Part shown: positions 43,199 to 53,800 of the stretch, in pieces
How positions within the stretch are numbered: position 1 is the stretch's first letter
Layout of the letters: each line of letters begins with the position of its first letter
Assembly: GCF_003573545.1 (NCBI RefSeq)
Contig: NZ_QWET01000010.1
Span: 62,001 to 126,000, forward strand
DNA: 64,000 nt
Direction of reading: 5' to 3'
Source: Mariniphaga sediminis
GTDB taxonomy: Bacteria; Bacteroidota; Bacteroidia; Bacteroidales; Prolixibacteraceae
Made by a program: the position numbers and the translations under genes
The notes under the pieces: generated by a model
Databases searched by the model: none
The model's input: only the letters and a program-made list of their open reading frames with translations
Told to the model about the DNA's origin: nothing

Positions 43199-44968
43199 TT
43201 ATTTTTGAATTTCAAATGAATCAATGACTTCACCATCAAAATTGACCGACTGATACGTCAATTTGTTTTTTTCAATCTGAATATGCTGATAGAGCCAGCA
43301 ATCCATATTTCTTACAGCCGCATAAGGTTCTTCGGCAGGATCCTGGTTTCGTCCGGGAATTCCAAGCGAAATAATATACGCCGTACCCTCTTTGTATGAA
43401 TCCGTCACTTCCCCAGCTTTCATAGGTTTTGAGCGCATATAGTAATGAATATGCCCGCTAAAAACCATATTTACGTGGTACTTGTCGAACAGCGGAATCC
43501 ATTCTTCCTGAATATCCAGGTAAGGTTCTTCCCAGTTATAAGGGGGAAAATGAAATACTGCTATTTTCCAGGTTGCCTTTGTATTGGCCAGTTGTTCTTC
43601 AACCCAGGCGGTTTGCGCCTCAACCGAAGACGTAGCATCGAGCATAAAAAACAATACATTTTTGTAGGTAAAAGAATAGGTTTGTTCTTTGGGAACCCCT
43701 TCCGGCCCATTGGTGGGATAGCTGAACATATCACGGTACATTTTTGCCCCCAGCCCCAGCCGGTTGTCATGATTTCCCGGAACGTTCATCAATGGCTTGC
43801 GACAATTCACTTCTTTGGAAAATTCAAAAAGATCGTCCCATTGGTCGCGGTATAATCCGTCGCCCACCAAATCACCGGCAATCGTGTAAAAGGCAACTTC
43901 GGGGTGAGCAGTCCCGGCCTTTTTATGTAAATCGCCAAACTCTTTTTTATGGTGTACATCGCCAAACCAAATAAAAGAAAAGGAATCATCGTTTGCCGGC
44001 GTAGAAAATGTAAAGGCTTTTTTCCAGTCATTTTCGGGAGCAATCAAATATTCATAGTCTGTTCCGGGCTGCAAATTCCGTATCCGGGCAGTAAACCGGT
44101 GAATAAACCGGTCATTCATCAGTTCGCGATCCTCCATCACATATTTTTCTGCCTGCTGTGTTTTTCCTGTTTCGGCTCCCTTCACACGGTATTTGACCAA
44201 CCCCGATTGAACCGTTGTGTCGGTACGCCACTGAATATCAATGCTTGTGGAAGGATCGGAACTCCAGGTAAGCAACACCTGGTCGGGCTCAGATGACGAC
44301 GGCCAGGCTGTTTTACGGAAAGCACCAATAATGTGCGATTCTTTCCCTCTTCCACGAATGGACGTCAGTAATTTTTGCCCCTTCATCTCCTCCGGAACGT
44401 CCATTAAAACCAGTTCTGTCCAGTCGTGGTAAGTGAAAGCCCCGTCATCCAGAACGCCTACATACTGATTTTCAGGAGTAAAATCCGACAATTTCAACTC
44501 CTCTTTTTTATTCTGTGGCGCCACCGAAACAAAATAGTGGTAGGCAAAATTTTCGAACCCGTTGATGCCCAATTCTACCGTTCCTTTATTAAATTCTTTT
44601 TGCCAAACCTCATAGGTATGGTACTCATTGCGCATGTGTAACCCCGTTTTTTCAAAACCACTGGATTCGAGCCAAAAGGGCATAATTTTCTGGCTTGTAC
44701 TGCGCACAATGGAAACCACTACCGGTACATTCACATCAAAAACCCAATGCCGGGTAGAAAGTACTTCAAGATCCGCATCACTAAAAAGCGACATCGCCTT
44801 TTGCTGGTCTATTCCTTCCAGTTCGCTCTCGCTCTTCGTGGCGTAAAGATGTGTAATTACCTTGTCCATTACTTCTTTAACGGACTTATCGGGTTCAGCC
44901 TGCGAACAGGCCATTGAGGCCAGGGCAACAACAGCTGAAAAAACTATCCGAAAAACCTTTCTGTTCAT
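43199..44968 (-). CDS. Metallophosphoesterase lipoprotein with fibronectin-III domain
   Basis: About 589 residues from ATG 44968 (lipobox LASMAC); ATG 44977 and a longer frame to 45019 also exist. Residues ~30-230 are a strand-rich N-terminal region without a named match. An Fn3-like domain follows (LLTWSSDPSTSIDIQWRTDTTV), then the calcineurin fold: WFGDVHHKKE, IAGDLVGDG, VPGNHDNR, FHFPPYNWEEP and FSGHIHYYMR. The layout resembles purple acid phosphatases and alkaline PhoD-like enzymes acting outside the cell. It begins the transcript with the toroid protein and the PHP protein. Confidence 0.88.
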   Translation of the reverse strand: MNRKVFRIVFSAVVALASMACSQAEPDKSVKEVMDKVITHLYATKSESELEGIDQQKAMSLFSDADLEVLSTRHWVFDVNVPVVVSIVRSTSQKIMPFWLESSGFEKTGLHMRNEYHTYEVWQKEFNKGTVELGINGFENFAYHYFVSVAPQNKKEELKLSDFTPENQYVGVLDDGAFTYHDWTELVLMDVPEEMKGQKLLTSIRGRGKESHIIGAFRKTAWPSSSEPDQVLLTWSSDPSTSIDIQWRTDTTVQSGLVKYRVKGAETGKTQQAEKYVMEDRELMNDRFIHRFTARIRNLQPGTDYEYLIAPENDWKKAFTFSTPANDDSFSFIWFGDVHHKKEFGDLHKKAGTAHPEVAFYTIAGDLVGDGLYRDQWDDLFEFSKEVNCRKPLMNVPGNHDNRLGLGAKMYRDMFSYPTNGPEGVPKEQTYSFTYKNVLFFMLDATSSVEAQTAWVEEQLANTKATWKIAVFHFPPYNWEEPYLDIQEEWIPLFDKYHVNMVFSGHIHYYMRSKPMKAGEVTDSYKEGTAYIISLGIPGRNQDPAEEPYAAVRNMDCWLYQHIQIEKNKLTYQSVNFDGEVIDSFEIQK

Positions 44969-45165
44969 ATTTTGCATTTTTGAAATCAAATTACAACTTA
45001 TACCCGTTTGGTGTACCATTAGGCTCTAAAAGTTTTGGTATCATGCCGATATACATTGAATCGCCTCACAAAAAAGAAACGTATGGTAAGGCTTCATTCA
45101 AATGACAATCGGTGTTTATCCTGTTTTAATGTATTCTACCAAAGTCACTTCTATTCAAAACGAAT

Positions 45166-45209
45166 AATAAAAAATAAGCGCACCTGACACTGAATGTATC
45201 CTGGTGCGC
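45166..45209 (-). terminator. Terminator after the SusC/SusD transcript
   Basis: On the minus strand a GCGCACC/GGTGCGC stem (45209-45203 with 45184-45178, 18-nt loop) is followed by a T-rich tract (complement of 45166-45177). It ends the transcript running from the SusC gene to the toroid gene at 45273. Confidence 0.7.
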
Positions 45210-45272
45210 CATTTCAAGTTAACGAATCAAATTATACGATCAATAAAATCTTTCATTCTTTATATTTATCAA

Positions 45273-47495
45273 CTAAGGGCATTCAATCACTCCGAGGTAA
45301 CGCCCCAGCCAGTAAGGCAATAACCAAATATCTCCGGCACTGCTCTCCGAATGTCCATTGTTTCCACCATCCAATCCAAAACGGTTTGCATTGTGCCTTC
45401 TAACCGGCAATTCATCCGGCGGCAGCACCTCTTCGGTGGTTTGTTTACGAAAATTATCCGTAACAAGCCGAATATCTTTCCGGTGACTGTTTTTCATGGT
45501 CCAGGAGATAAGATCCATCGGATACTCCTGCAAGTACCACACAGCTTCTTCCAGATCAAATTCATTACTCACCATGGCGGTGAATAAATTCCACAGCCCA
45601 TCTTTTTCCGGGCGTTCCAATTCCCAATGGTCCATGATACTTTCGCGGAACATCGTTTTCAGGGTGTCGTTAAAAGCATAACGATCCAGCCCCCAGTAAC
45701 CGAGAAAATACATTTCATCGTCGGAATGATTCCAGGCAGAGGAGAGCATTTGGGCCCAATCACCGGAATTTTCGGGCGCTTTGCCAATTTCTTCCATGGG
45801 ACGCATCAGGTTTTCGAGGTATCCGTAATCATGCATTAGTTCGAAAGCCTTTTCTTTGTAAATCTCCTTCTTTGTAAAATGGTAAGCCGTTTGCAGCATT
45901 GCCACAATATTTGAGCTGTTCAGCTTACGGTCGCCCACCGAAGTGGGAAATCCGTTCACATATTCGGGATTCCATCTTCCCCAGGTCGTTGGTTTTCCAT
46001 CGTAATCCACCAGGTAAAAATCGTTGTCAACAATATGCTGCATCAATCCGTCAAGCAACCTGACTGCTTTAGCCCGGACAGGTTCGACATCAACCAGTTC
46101 GGCAATCGCGCCAAATACAAACACGTGCCCAATGGCCTCGTCGCTACTGGTAGTTGCTTTCCAGTCCCACTCCGGATCGGGGGAGTGTTGCCAGCGTTCG
46201 GGGTCTGAAAGAATATTTATGTAGCCACTGCGCTCAAACGAACGCGACGGAAAGCCGGGCACCGGATTTATGGTGTAAAGGCGCTCCATGGCATCCAGTG
46301 ATTCGATACAATTTTGCAGGGCTTCCTCCGAATGAGTAACGGCATACCGGAATACTTGACTCCCGAGGTACATGGAGGTCCAGAGACCGTCGTTATCCGA
46401 ATCGGAAAGATGTCCGGTAGAAAGATCTCCATTTTTCATTCCGTTCAACGTAGCATTAAACCCGTTACGAATGTGGCGAAGCCGTACCTGCTTTTCAAAA
46501 TACATGGCTTTTTTATGCAAGGTTATTTCTTTCATACAAATTTGGGCCAGCCCTTTGTCGGTCAAAATCAAAACCGAATTGTCCGGGCCTTCGGCCATGT
46601 CAATCACCCGGTTTCCAGGTAGCCATCGTTCACCAAAATAATAATTGAATTTGCCATCGTCACGTAGCATAAAAGCCCCTTCCGGAGAGCCAAACCACAC
46701 ATTCTCCCCTACTTCTTTTATTTTCAGAATTTCGGAAACCGGCAGGTTACTGTTTATACTACCGGCTTGTGTTTTAGAAAGGTTGTTCACTTCAATATAC
46801 CCGTTTGCCGTACCGATAATGGTTTTGGTGCCAAAAGCTACCACATCGAAAGCAGTAAATCCCATCCCCTTAAAAACGGTTTCCAGTTCCATTTTTTGGG
46901 GAGAAAAAGTTTGTAACGTCCCCGGGGTTAAAATCCAGAATTTTCCGGTGGAAGAAACGTATTTCAGATCCAACACCTGATCCGTGGTTTTCCCTTTCCA
47001 TAACTGATCCGTACCTTTTAGCAGTTTTAAATCGCGGCCTTCAACCACCATAAAAGTAAAATCTTCGGCACCGGCAAAAAGATTTGCACCAGGCATTTGG
47101 TGCTTCAAAAACGGCTTCCCGGCCCAGGCATTACTCAACACGGCTTCCTCATCGAGGTAAACCAACTGTTGCTGATAAGAAGCCAGATCCTTCAAGTTTT
47201 TATCTGCCATTGGCCGGTATGTTCCGTCCTTTTCCAGCGTCCCTGGGTAAAGAAAAGCACCGTCGTGAGGGTGAAGCAGCCCTTCTGATGACAGCACCTG
47301 GATTTTACCATTGCGATCGGCAGCCACTTTTTTTAATGAGATCCCCGGCTGTTCAAAATAATATTTGATACTATAATCTTGTAAAAAGGGAGCATCGTAA
47401 TGTACCGGCTTCCCTTTATCCCCGGCCATTATATTCATATCCAGAGCCAGGATAATTGTCAGAATAATTAAAGCGATAAAAGAATATTTCTTCAT
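45273..47495 (-). CDS. Secreted propeller-toroid protein of unknown family (paralogue B)
   Basis: A 740-residue protein with a signal peptide (FIALIILTIILALDMNIMA). The first ~340 residues are propeller-like (NVWFGSPEGAFMLRDDGKF, YFGERWLPGNRV). From ~350 the toroid part shares the motifs of paralogue A: SDSDNDGLWTSMYLGSQVFRYAVT, ATTSSDEAIGH, TTWGRWNPEY (~503), LDGGNNGH (~709) and YWLGRYLGVIECP. Overall identity is modest, so duplication is old. It is the fourth gene of the SusC/SusD transcript, so its substrate is likely the glycan imported by that pair. Function unknown. Confidence 0.8.
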   Translation of the reverse strand: MKKYSFIALIILTIILALDMNIMAGDKGKPVHYDAPFLQDYSIKYYFEQPGISLKKVAADRNGKIQVLSSEGLLHPHDGAFLYPGTLEKDGTYRPMADKNLKDLASYQQQLVYLDEEAVLSNAWAGKPFLKHQMPGANLFAGAEDFTFMVVEGRDLKLLKGTDQLWKGKTTDQVLDLKYVSSTGKFWILTPGTLQTFSPQKMELETVFKGMGFTAFDVVAFGTKTIIGTANGYIEVNNLSKTQAGSINSNLPVSEILKIKEVGENVWFGSPEGAFMLRDDGKFNYYFGERWLPGNRVIDMAEGPDNSVLILTDKGLAQICMKEITLHKKAMYFEKQVRLRHIRNGFNATLNGMKNGDLSTGHLSDSDNDGLWTSMYLGSQVFRYAVTHSEEALQNCIESLDAMERLYTINPVPGFPSRSFERSGYINILSDPERWQHSPDPEWDWKATTSSDEAIGHVFVFGAIAELVDVEPVRAKAVRLLDGLMQHIVDNDFYLVDYDGKPTTWGRWNPEYVNGFPTSVGDRKLNSSNIVAMLQTAYHFTKKEIYKEKAFELMHDYGYLENLMRPMEEIGKAPENSGDWAQMLSSAWNHSDDEMYFLGYWGLDRYAFNDTLKTMFRESIMDHWELERPEKDGLWNLFTAMVSNEFDLEEAVWYLQEYPMDLISWTMKNSHRKDIRLVTDNFRKQTTEEVLPPDELPVRRHNANRFGLDGGNNGHSESSAGDIWLLPYWLGRYLGVIECP

Positions 47496-47518
47496 GGTTA
47501 TTTATTGAATTTTGATTT

Positions 47519-49048
47519 TCATTTAGCAGGTCGTACCCGGAAAATCCGGTGTGCGGTCCAGGTTTGGTTAAATATATCCGTTGTTTTTACGGTTATTACG
47601 TGTGTTCCTTCTTTCAGGTTCCCGGGAACAGGAGCCTCCCACATGTGGGTAGAAAGGCTGGGGTAATCCATTTTGTAACCGAAAATATCTTCGAGTGCCT
47701 GCCCTTTTATTCCGGTGTCTAAAACCGGACTAAGCCGATGCATTCGTAAACATTCCGGGTCGATAGTTTTTACCTGTTTCATAGAGGTCCAAGGGCCGTC
47801 TTTCCCCAAGCACATTTTCACCTGGGAACGGGAGGAGCCCGCAAAAACGTTTACGAGCACTTTGGTGGTATCCAATTCATTTGGCGTTAGCTCATCCGGC
47901 AGGTAAATATTCATCTGGTAGTCGGCTGGCCGTCGGGCGGCTTTAAATCGTATGCTGTACTTATTACCATCGAATGTGATGATGGAGTACCCGTTGGGAG
48001 CCCCGTCGTTCATGGTGGCATGAGGAATGCCGGTTTCATCGGTTAACCCGCACCACCAACTGCCACATACTGTTGCATTGATCAGGTGATGATGTGGCGC
48101 GTCTCCTTTCCATCCCATTTCTTCATCCACAAAAACGTTGATTTGCTCGTGTACGTGGCCTGAAATGGAAAATGTATATTTTCTGTCCTGCAGGATTTCG
48201 AAAAGTTTTTCACGGTTTTCTGTACGCACCAACGGCACATGCATCATCAACACAACAAGTTTGTTTTCGGGAACAAAAGAGAGGTAGTTCTCTACAAACT
48301 CAAGGTGCGTTTCGGTAAGGTGCGCTTGGTATTTGCCATCCGGGTTGAAAAAAATGTTGTTCAGGCCTATAAAAGCCACCTGTCCGTATTCGAAAGCATA
48401 CGTAGAGGGTCCGAAAAATTTCCGGAATGTTTTGTCTTTGTTTTCATTGCAGCTTTCATCCCGGTCGTGATCGTGATTTCCAAAAATATTGTACCACGGA
48501 ATACCAATCTGTCCGATTCCCTGGCTCACTTCGGCAAACAATGCAGGATCGTCGGCTACAATATCTCCCAGAGAAACGCCCAAAAGAGCACCGGTTTTCA
48601 TACATTCTTCCACCACATCGTGCAAAATAAAATTCACCTCGCGCAGCCCGCGTGCCTGGGTGTCGCCAAAAAACAGTACAGAAAATGTATCCTCTTCGGA
48701 CGACCCGGATAACGGGAAATTAACCGGTGCATTCAGATCTTTGTCTTCCGGTAAAAAAAAGTGCTTGGGAATACTGTGTGAATTAAGGGGTACGGTAAAG
48801 TTGGACGGTTTTATAATAAAAAAGGCTTCATTTTTTCTAACCGGAAGTTCCCATTTCCCATGTGCATTGGTTTGTACAACCTCTTTTCCATTTGACACAC
48901 AAATATTTTCAATTCCGGGTTCGCCGGCATCTAAAAAGCCGTTTTCATTTTTATCGAGAAAAACGGTTCCTTTCACCAGATTTCCTGCTGATAGCAATCC
49001 GGTAAAAAGGAAACAGATTAAAAACAATAAAAAATTCAACGGGCGCAT
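47519..49048 (-). CDS. Three-domain calcineurin-like phosphoesterase (MetallophosN/MetallophosC type)
   Basis: A 509-residue secreted protein (signal LNFLLFLICFLFTGLLSAG). Residues ~25-110 are an SdrD-like B domain (GTVFLDKNENGFLDAGEPGIENICVSNG). The calcineurin core has FFGDTQARG, SLGDIVADDP, FGNHDHDRDE, LMMHVPLVRT and ISGHVHEQ. Residues ~350-505 are a C-terminal beta domain found with this family, including WWCGL. The three-domain order is known from many Bacteroidota glycan loci. The gene follows SusD by 87 nt. It probably acts on phosphate groups of the captured glycan at the cell surface or in the periplasm. Confidence 0.9.
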   Translation of the reverse strand: MRPLNFLLFLICFLFTGLLSAGNLVKGTVFLDKNENGFLDAGEPGIENICVSNGKEVVQTNAHGKWELPVRKNEAFFIIKPSNFTVPLNSHSIPKHFFLPEDKDLNAPVNFPLSGSSEEDTFSVLFFGDTQARGLREVNFILHDVVEECMKTGALLGVSLGDIVADDPALFAEVSQGIGQIGIPWYNIFGNHDHDRDESCNENKDKTFRKFFGPSTYAFEYGQVAFIGLNNIFFNPDGKYQAHLTETHLEFVENYLSFVPENKLVVLMMHVPLVRTENREKLFEILQDRKYTFSISGHVHEQINVFVDEEMGWKGDAPHHHLINATVCGSWWCGLTDETGIPHATMNDGAPNGYSIITFDGNKYSIRFKAARRPADYQMNIYLPDELTPNELDTTKVLVNVFAGSSRSQVKMCLGKDGPWTSMKQVKTIDPECLRMHRLSPVLDTGIKGQALEDIFGYKMDYPSLSTHMWEAPVPGNLKEGTHVITVKTTDIFNQTWTAHRIFRVRPAK

Positions 49049-49135
49049 AACTGTTAAAAAGTGTCGGCGATGTAAAGAGGAACAGGGATTTTATCCCCTG
49101 CCCCTCTCTTATTTATAATTGATTTGAAAATAGAA

Positions 49136-50806
49136 TTAATATGGTACATCGGTTCCCTGGTGCAGCCAGGTTCTCGAATACACACTGTTTTTACCGATGG
49201 CTCCGGAATATTCTGTGGTTTGAAGCCCTTCGATTGCAGCGTTTACATTACTGGTATTGTTATTCAGCTCATCGCCGCCATAACCGAACCTCAAGGCAGG
49301 ATAGGGTGCCCTGGCCACATCATCCAACAGGGTGAACTGCGGATATCCTGTCCGTCTATAATCATTCCATGCTTCCGTTGCATTACAGAAACTGGCCACC
49401 CATTTTTGGGTCAAAACCTGTTCTTCCGTTCCGTCAAACGCCACTTCAGCAATAAAAGCATCGTACTGATCTTCGACACCCCATGTTTCGAGGGATGCCA
49501 TAACCCCTGCATTATAATGAGTCTCTGCGTCTCCCACACTCCATCCTTTCAAAGCCATCTCAGAAAGGGTAAAATGCATTTCAGCTGCCGAAACCAATCT
49601 TGCCTGTAATAAATCTCCGGGCTGTGGGTTTCCATCCATAAATTCCCGGGTTAACATGGAAACATGATAATTGTGCCTCCCCTGCGCGCCGTTTTCACAT
49701 CCGTTATATGAATGGATATCGGTTTGCAACAGGCCTGGAGGAACACCAACAAATTCATTATCGTTACGTTCCACATCGTTTGGATTATATAATCGTGTAA
49801 ACTCAGCATCAGCGCCCTGATAATCGATCCAATCCGGCAGGATTGAAGTGGGAACGCCATCGGCCAGCATATCTGAAGCAGCTCCTTCTATGTTGGTATC
49901 CTGTACCCATCTTACTGCAACAGGGGCGAACCATACGCTTTTGCGCGGATCGTTGGTTGAATTCATCTGATCTATAATAGTAGAACAGGCCAGATTACGG
50001 GTAGAACTTGTTTCGCTGTCATAAACCAAAGGCCATGTGTCGTTAGAGCCTCCGGTATAATCCATGGTAGCATCTTCCGAAGAGGATTGAATATACATTC
50101 CGCCCGCCACAATAGCTTCAACGGCTGACTTTGCATCTGAGTTTTTTTCCGATATACGAACATAATACCTGATAAGTAATGAATTGGCGAATTTTTCCCA
50201 TGCCTCGGAATTACCGCCAAAATACAAATCAGCATTCCCATCGACAAAAGTCTCATCGCCTGTAGCAAATAATGCCGCTGCGGCTTTGAGATCTGCAATT
50301 ACACCATTGTATATTGCTTCCTGGGTGTCATACTCCGGGTAGAGATATTTTATATCTCCGGTATTTCCCTGTAACGACATGGAATAAGGTGCATCTCCCC
50401 AATAATCCGCAATCTGCCCAAACAGGAATGCCCGCATTGTTAATCCAACTCCTTCGTGAAATGCAAATCCATCTCTATTTGCATTCTCGATGAGCAAAGC
50501 ATTGGTTCGTAAAAGGTCGTAATAACCACCCCAGTCTACATTATCCCATTCAAAATAATTTGTTCCTCCGGCCCATCCGGATCGCTGAATAAACTGTACG
50601 GCACCAGCCATATTTTCAAGTCCCAAACTCAAATAATTTCTTGCAGCCGGTCCTAACACAGACGGCATTAAAAGATTTACATTGCCATCTTCTGCATTTA
50701 TTGCATTGGGGTTTTTATTAAGGTCTGTTAAGTCTTTACATGATGAAAACACTCCAAGAACAAAAACCAAAACTAAAAGCCCTGCTTTATATTTCATATT
50801 TTTCAT
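49136..50806 (-). CDS. SusD/RagB-like outer-membrane glycan-binding lipoprotein
   Basis: A 556-residue lipoprotein (lipobox VFSSC). The N-terminus KDLTDLNKNPNAI and the tetratricopeptide-like helices (LLRTNALLIENANRDG, MRAFLFGQIADYWGDAPYS) belong to the SusD-like_2 type. The late part EQVLTQKWVASFCNATEAWNDYRRTGYPQ is the conserved end of that branch. SusD proteins sit on the SusC barrel and hold the glycan for import. The gene follows SusC by 17 nt. ATG 50806 or 50797 are possible starts. Confidence 0.95.
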   Translation of the reverse strand: MKNMKYKAGLLVLVFVLGVFSSCKDLTDLNKNPNAINAEDGNVNLLMPSVLGPAARNYLSLGLENMAGAVQFIQRSGWAGGTNYFEWDNVDWGGYYDLLRTNALLIENANRDGFAFHEGVGLTMRAFLFGQIADYWGDAPYSMSLQGNTGDIKYLYPEYDTQEAIYNGVIADLKAAAALFATGDETFVDGNADLYFGGNSEAWEKFANSLLIRYYVRISEKNSDAKSAVEAIVAGGMYIQSSSEDATMDYTGGSNDTWPLVYDSETSSTRNLACSTIIDQMNSTNDPRKSVWFAPVAVRWVQDTNIEGAASDMLADGVPTSILPDWIDYQGADAEFTRLYNPNDVERNDNEFVGVPPGLLQTDIHSYNGCENGAQGRHNYHVSMLTREFMDGNPQPGDLLQARLVSAAEMHFTLSEMALKGWSVGDAETHYNAGVMASLETWGVEDQYDAFIAEVAFDGTEEQVLTQKWVASFCNATEAWNDYRRTGYPQFTLLDDVARAPYPALRFGYGGDELNNNTSNVNAAIEGLQTTEYSGAIGKNSVYSRTWLHQGTDVPY

Positions 50807-50823
50807 TTTCTCAAAAATTTAGA

Positions 50824-53800
50824 TTAGAAGTTAAAATTCAATTTAATACCACATGAAGCAGACCACGGCATTACATTTTGTCTTTCAAACCCCTGTTTAA
50901 ACTGGCTTACCGTATTTCCCTGGGTTCCCCCATTTGCCTGGAAAGCACGTTCCGGGTCAATTCCAATATCAGCAGCAGTCCATAACATTAAGTTACGCGT
51001 ATACACTGCAATGGTTGCATTTTTAACTCCCCTGATATCAGGAAGCCTGTATGAAACTGATAATTCACGTAATTTTACAAAAGAAGCATCGAATGTGATA
51101 TTCTTATTATAACTCCAGGGATAAGTATCGGTAATGGGAATAATCGCCGTTCCGTCTCCACCAAGATGTTCTACATATTTATCGTCACTGAAATCATCCG
51201 GAGTATCCTGTCCTGCAACCTGCACCACACCGGGAATAAAAGCTCCGTCGTAATGCCCGTCTTCCAGCAACATACCACCGGTGCCCTGTGTGTGACCTCC
51301 CACACGCGGATAATTTCCTCTGCGGGGGATAATATATTTTTCAGGATCAGACTTAAGCAAGGCAATCAATTCTTGTTCAGAATACATGCCACCTGGAATC
51401 AGGTTATCCAGCTGGCGTTGTGATTTCCAGTCTGATTCGCCGTAACGGTAAGTATAAGATACAAATTCACCCCCTTGCCTCCAGTCAATACTGGCACTTA
51501 TTCCCCATCTGCCAACTGTCAGGCCGCTCTGTATGCCAAGTATAAAATCGGGATTGAAGTTTCCTACTTTTTCCCAGTCTTCCGTATTTCTCAGGCGAAT
51601 CCATTCTGTACCATCAATAATTGGCCACTTATAATATTCAGAATTTGGATCTTCCACCTGGGCTATACCATAACTATATATATCTCCGATTTTATCTCCA
51701 ATAAATGAATAAGCTCCTGCATTTTCACTCCAAATTTGGATGAATTCAAGATTATCGATGAGCTCCTCAACAGTTGTACTGTTATTTGAGAAATTCAGGT
51801 TGATGTCCCAGGTTACACCTCCCGGATTGGATATCGGTGTTCCGCCAATTGACAATTCCCAGCCCTGGCTTCTAATTAATCCGGCATTGACCAGCTGGCT
51901 ACTATAACCTGATGATCTTGGCAGAGGAACAGAAAATATTTGATTCACATTATCCATTGTATAATATGTACCACTGAACCTTAACCTGTTATTGTACAGA
52001 TTGAAATCAATACCTCCTTCGATAGAAGTTGCTTCTTCCGGCTTCAAGTTTTCATTCAACAAAGTACTTGAAACAGATTCGGTAGTTAAAGAATTCCATG
52101 TTCCCGTGGACAAAGAAGGTTCGAGACGATAAGGATTTGTATCATTACCTACTTTTGCCCAGCCACCTCTGATTTTCAATAGGCTGACTGCTTCCGGCAG
52201 ATTAAATGTATTATTTGCCAGCCAGCTTATCGATGCTGACGGATAAAAATAGGAACGGTTTACTTCGGGCAAGGTACTTGACCAATCGTTACGCCCTGTT
52301 ATATCAAGGTATAAGGTATTTTTAAATCCGATTGATGCCAGGCCATACAAACTATAAATCGCTTTTTCTGCGGTACTGCTACTAACCTGGATATTTGACA
52401 ATGGTATATTCCCTACAGTGTATAATCCGGGAATGACCAGTCCGTTTCTCCTGTCACCGCCTGACCCTACAAATGAGTCAGCACTCTTCCGGTTCATTAT
52501 ATTTCCACCTGCTGAAACACTCACATCCCAATCGGCAACTTTTTTTGTGTAACTGGCAAGAATGTCAGCATTGTACTCCTGAAAAGTCAGATTTTGTAGG
52601 GAATAATTCCCTTTTGCCATTCGCAATGCGCTAAACGGAACTTTTGTTTCCCTTTTTTCATTAAAACGATCTAACGAATACCTGGCTGTAACAGAAAAAT
52701 CCTTAAAAAAAGTATAAGTCAATGCAGCATTTCCATAAATCCTGTCTCTTGAAAAAGCATTTGACATAGCGTATGCAATAAAATAGGGATTGTCAGAATC
52801 GGGAAGCTCATTTTGCTGTATGCCTTCCTGTCCGGGCAACCAATACTCTTTCATCCGTTCAACAGGAATATGAGAAACGGAATAAACCGCCTGCAAAGGG
52901 TTGTTATTCCTGTCTCCGGTACTTGGAATATCATTCGAATAAGTCCTGGCAATGTTCACATTAGAAGAAAATGTTAAATTCTCAACTAAATTATAATTGA
53001 TACTCGTTTTCAAACTATTGTTAAACCGATCATTATTGGGAATCATTCCCCTCATAGTCATATTATTATAGGAGATCCTAAAGCTCCCTTTATCATTACC
53101 TCCTGTTAAGGCAATATTATTTGTTGAAGTAATACCGGTCTGCATAAAATCTTTCATGTTATTGGGGTAAGATTTTAGTTCGGCTGGTTCATCCAATCCC
53201 CACTGCTCCGATATTATTCCCGCATCTAATTCAGGTCCAGCCCAGTAAGCCGAACCTTCCGTTAAAACATGGTTACGCTCACCATTTGCATATTTGTAAT
53301 GAAAATCCAATAACTTTGTAGGTACTTCAAACAATGTATTGGATGAAAACTGTACCCCCAGCTCTTTTGATTTTTTACCAGATTTTGTGGTTATCAAGAT
53401 GACTCCGTTACCAGCCCTGGTACCATAAAGAGCGGCTGCGCTTGGTCCCTTGAGTACCGTCATTTCCTCAATATCGTTAGCATTAAGATCTGAGATTGCG
53501 TTTCCATAGTCAACCTGGTTACCATTTCCCATTTCAGAAACATTATTCAACGTGTTACTCATAGGAACTCCATCAATTACAAACAAGGGCTGGTTATCCG
53601 TTGTCAATGAGGTAGCCCCCCTGATTACAACGCTTACAGATGAACCTGCTGCCCCGGTTTGGTTAATTTGTACCCCTGGAACTTTACCTGCAAGAGAGTT
53701 CATTACATTGTCCTGAGATACCGATGCCAACTCTTCCCCGCTCACTTCACCAACAGAATAACCAAGCGATTTTCTTTCCCTCGAAATACCAAGGGCGGTA

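Noticed and set aside
48489-49118. 209-codon plus-strand frame over a phosphoesterase gene
   Set aside because: It is antisense to the conserved calcineurin core and has no recognisable protein features.
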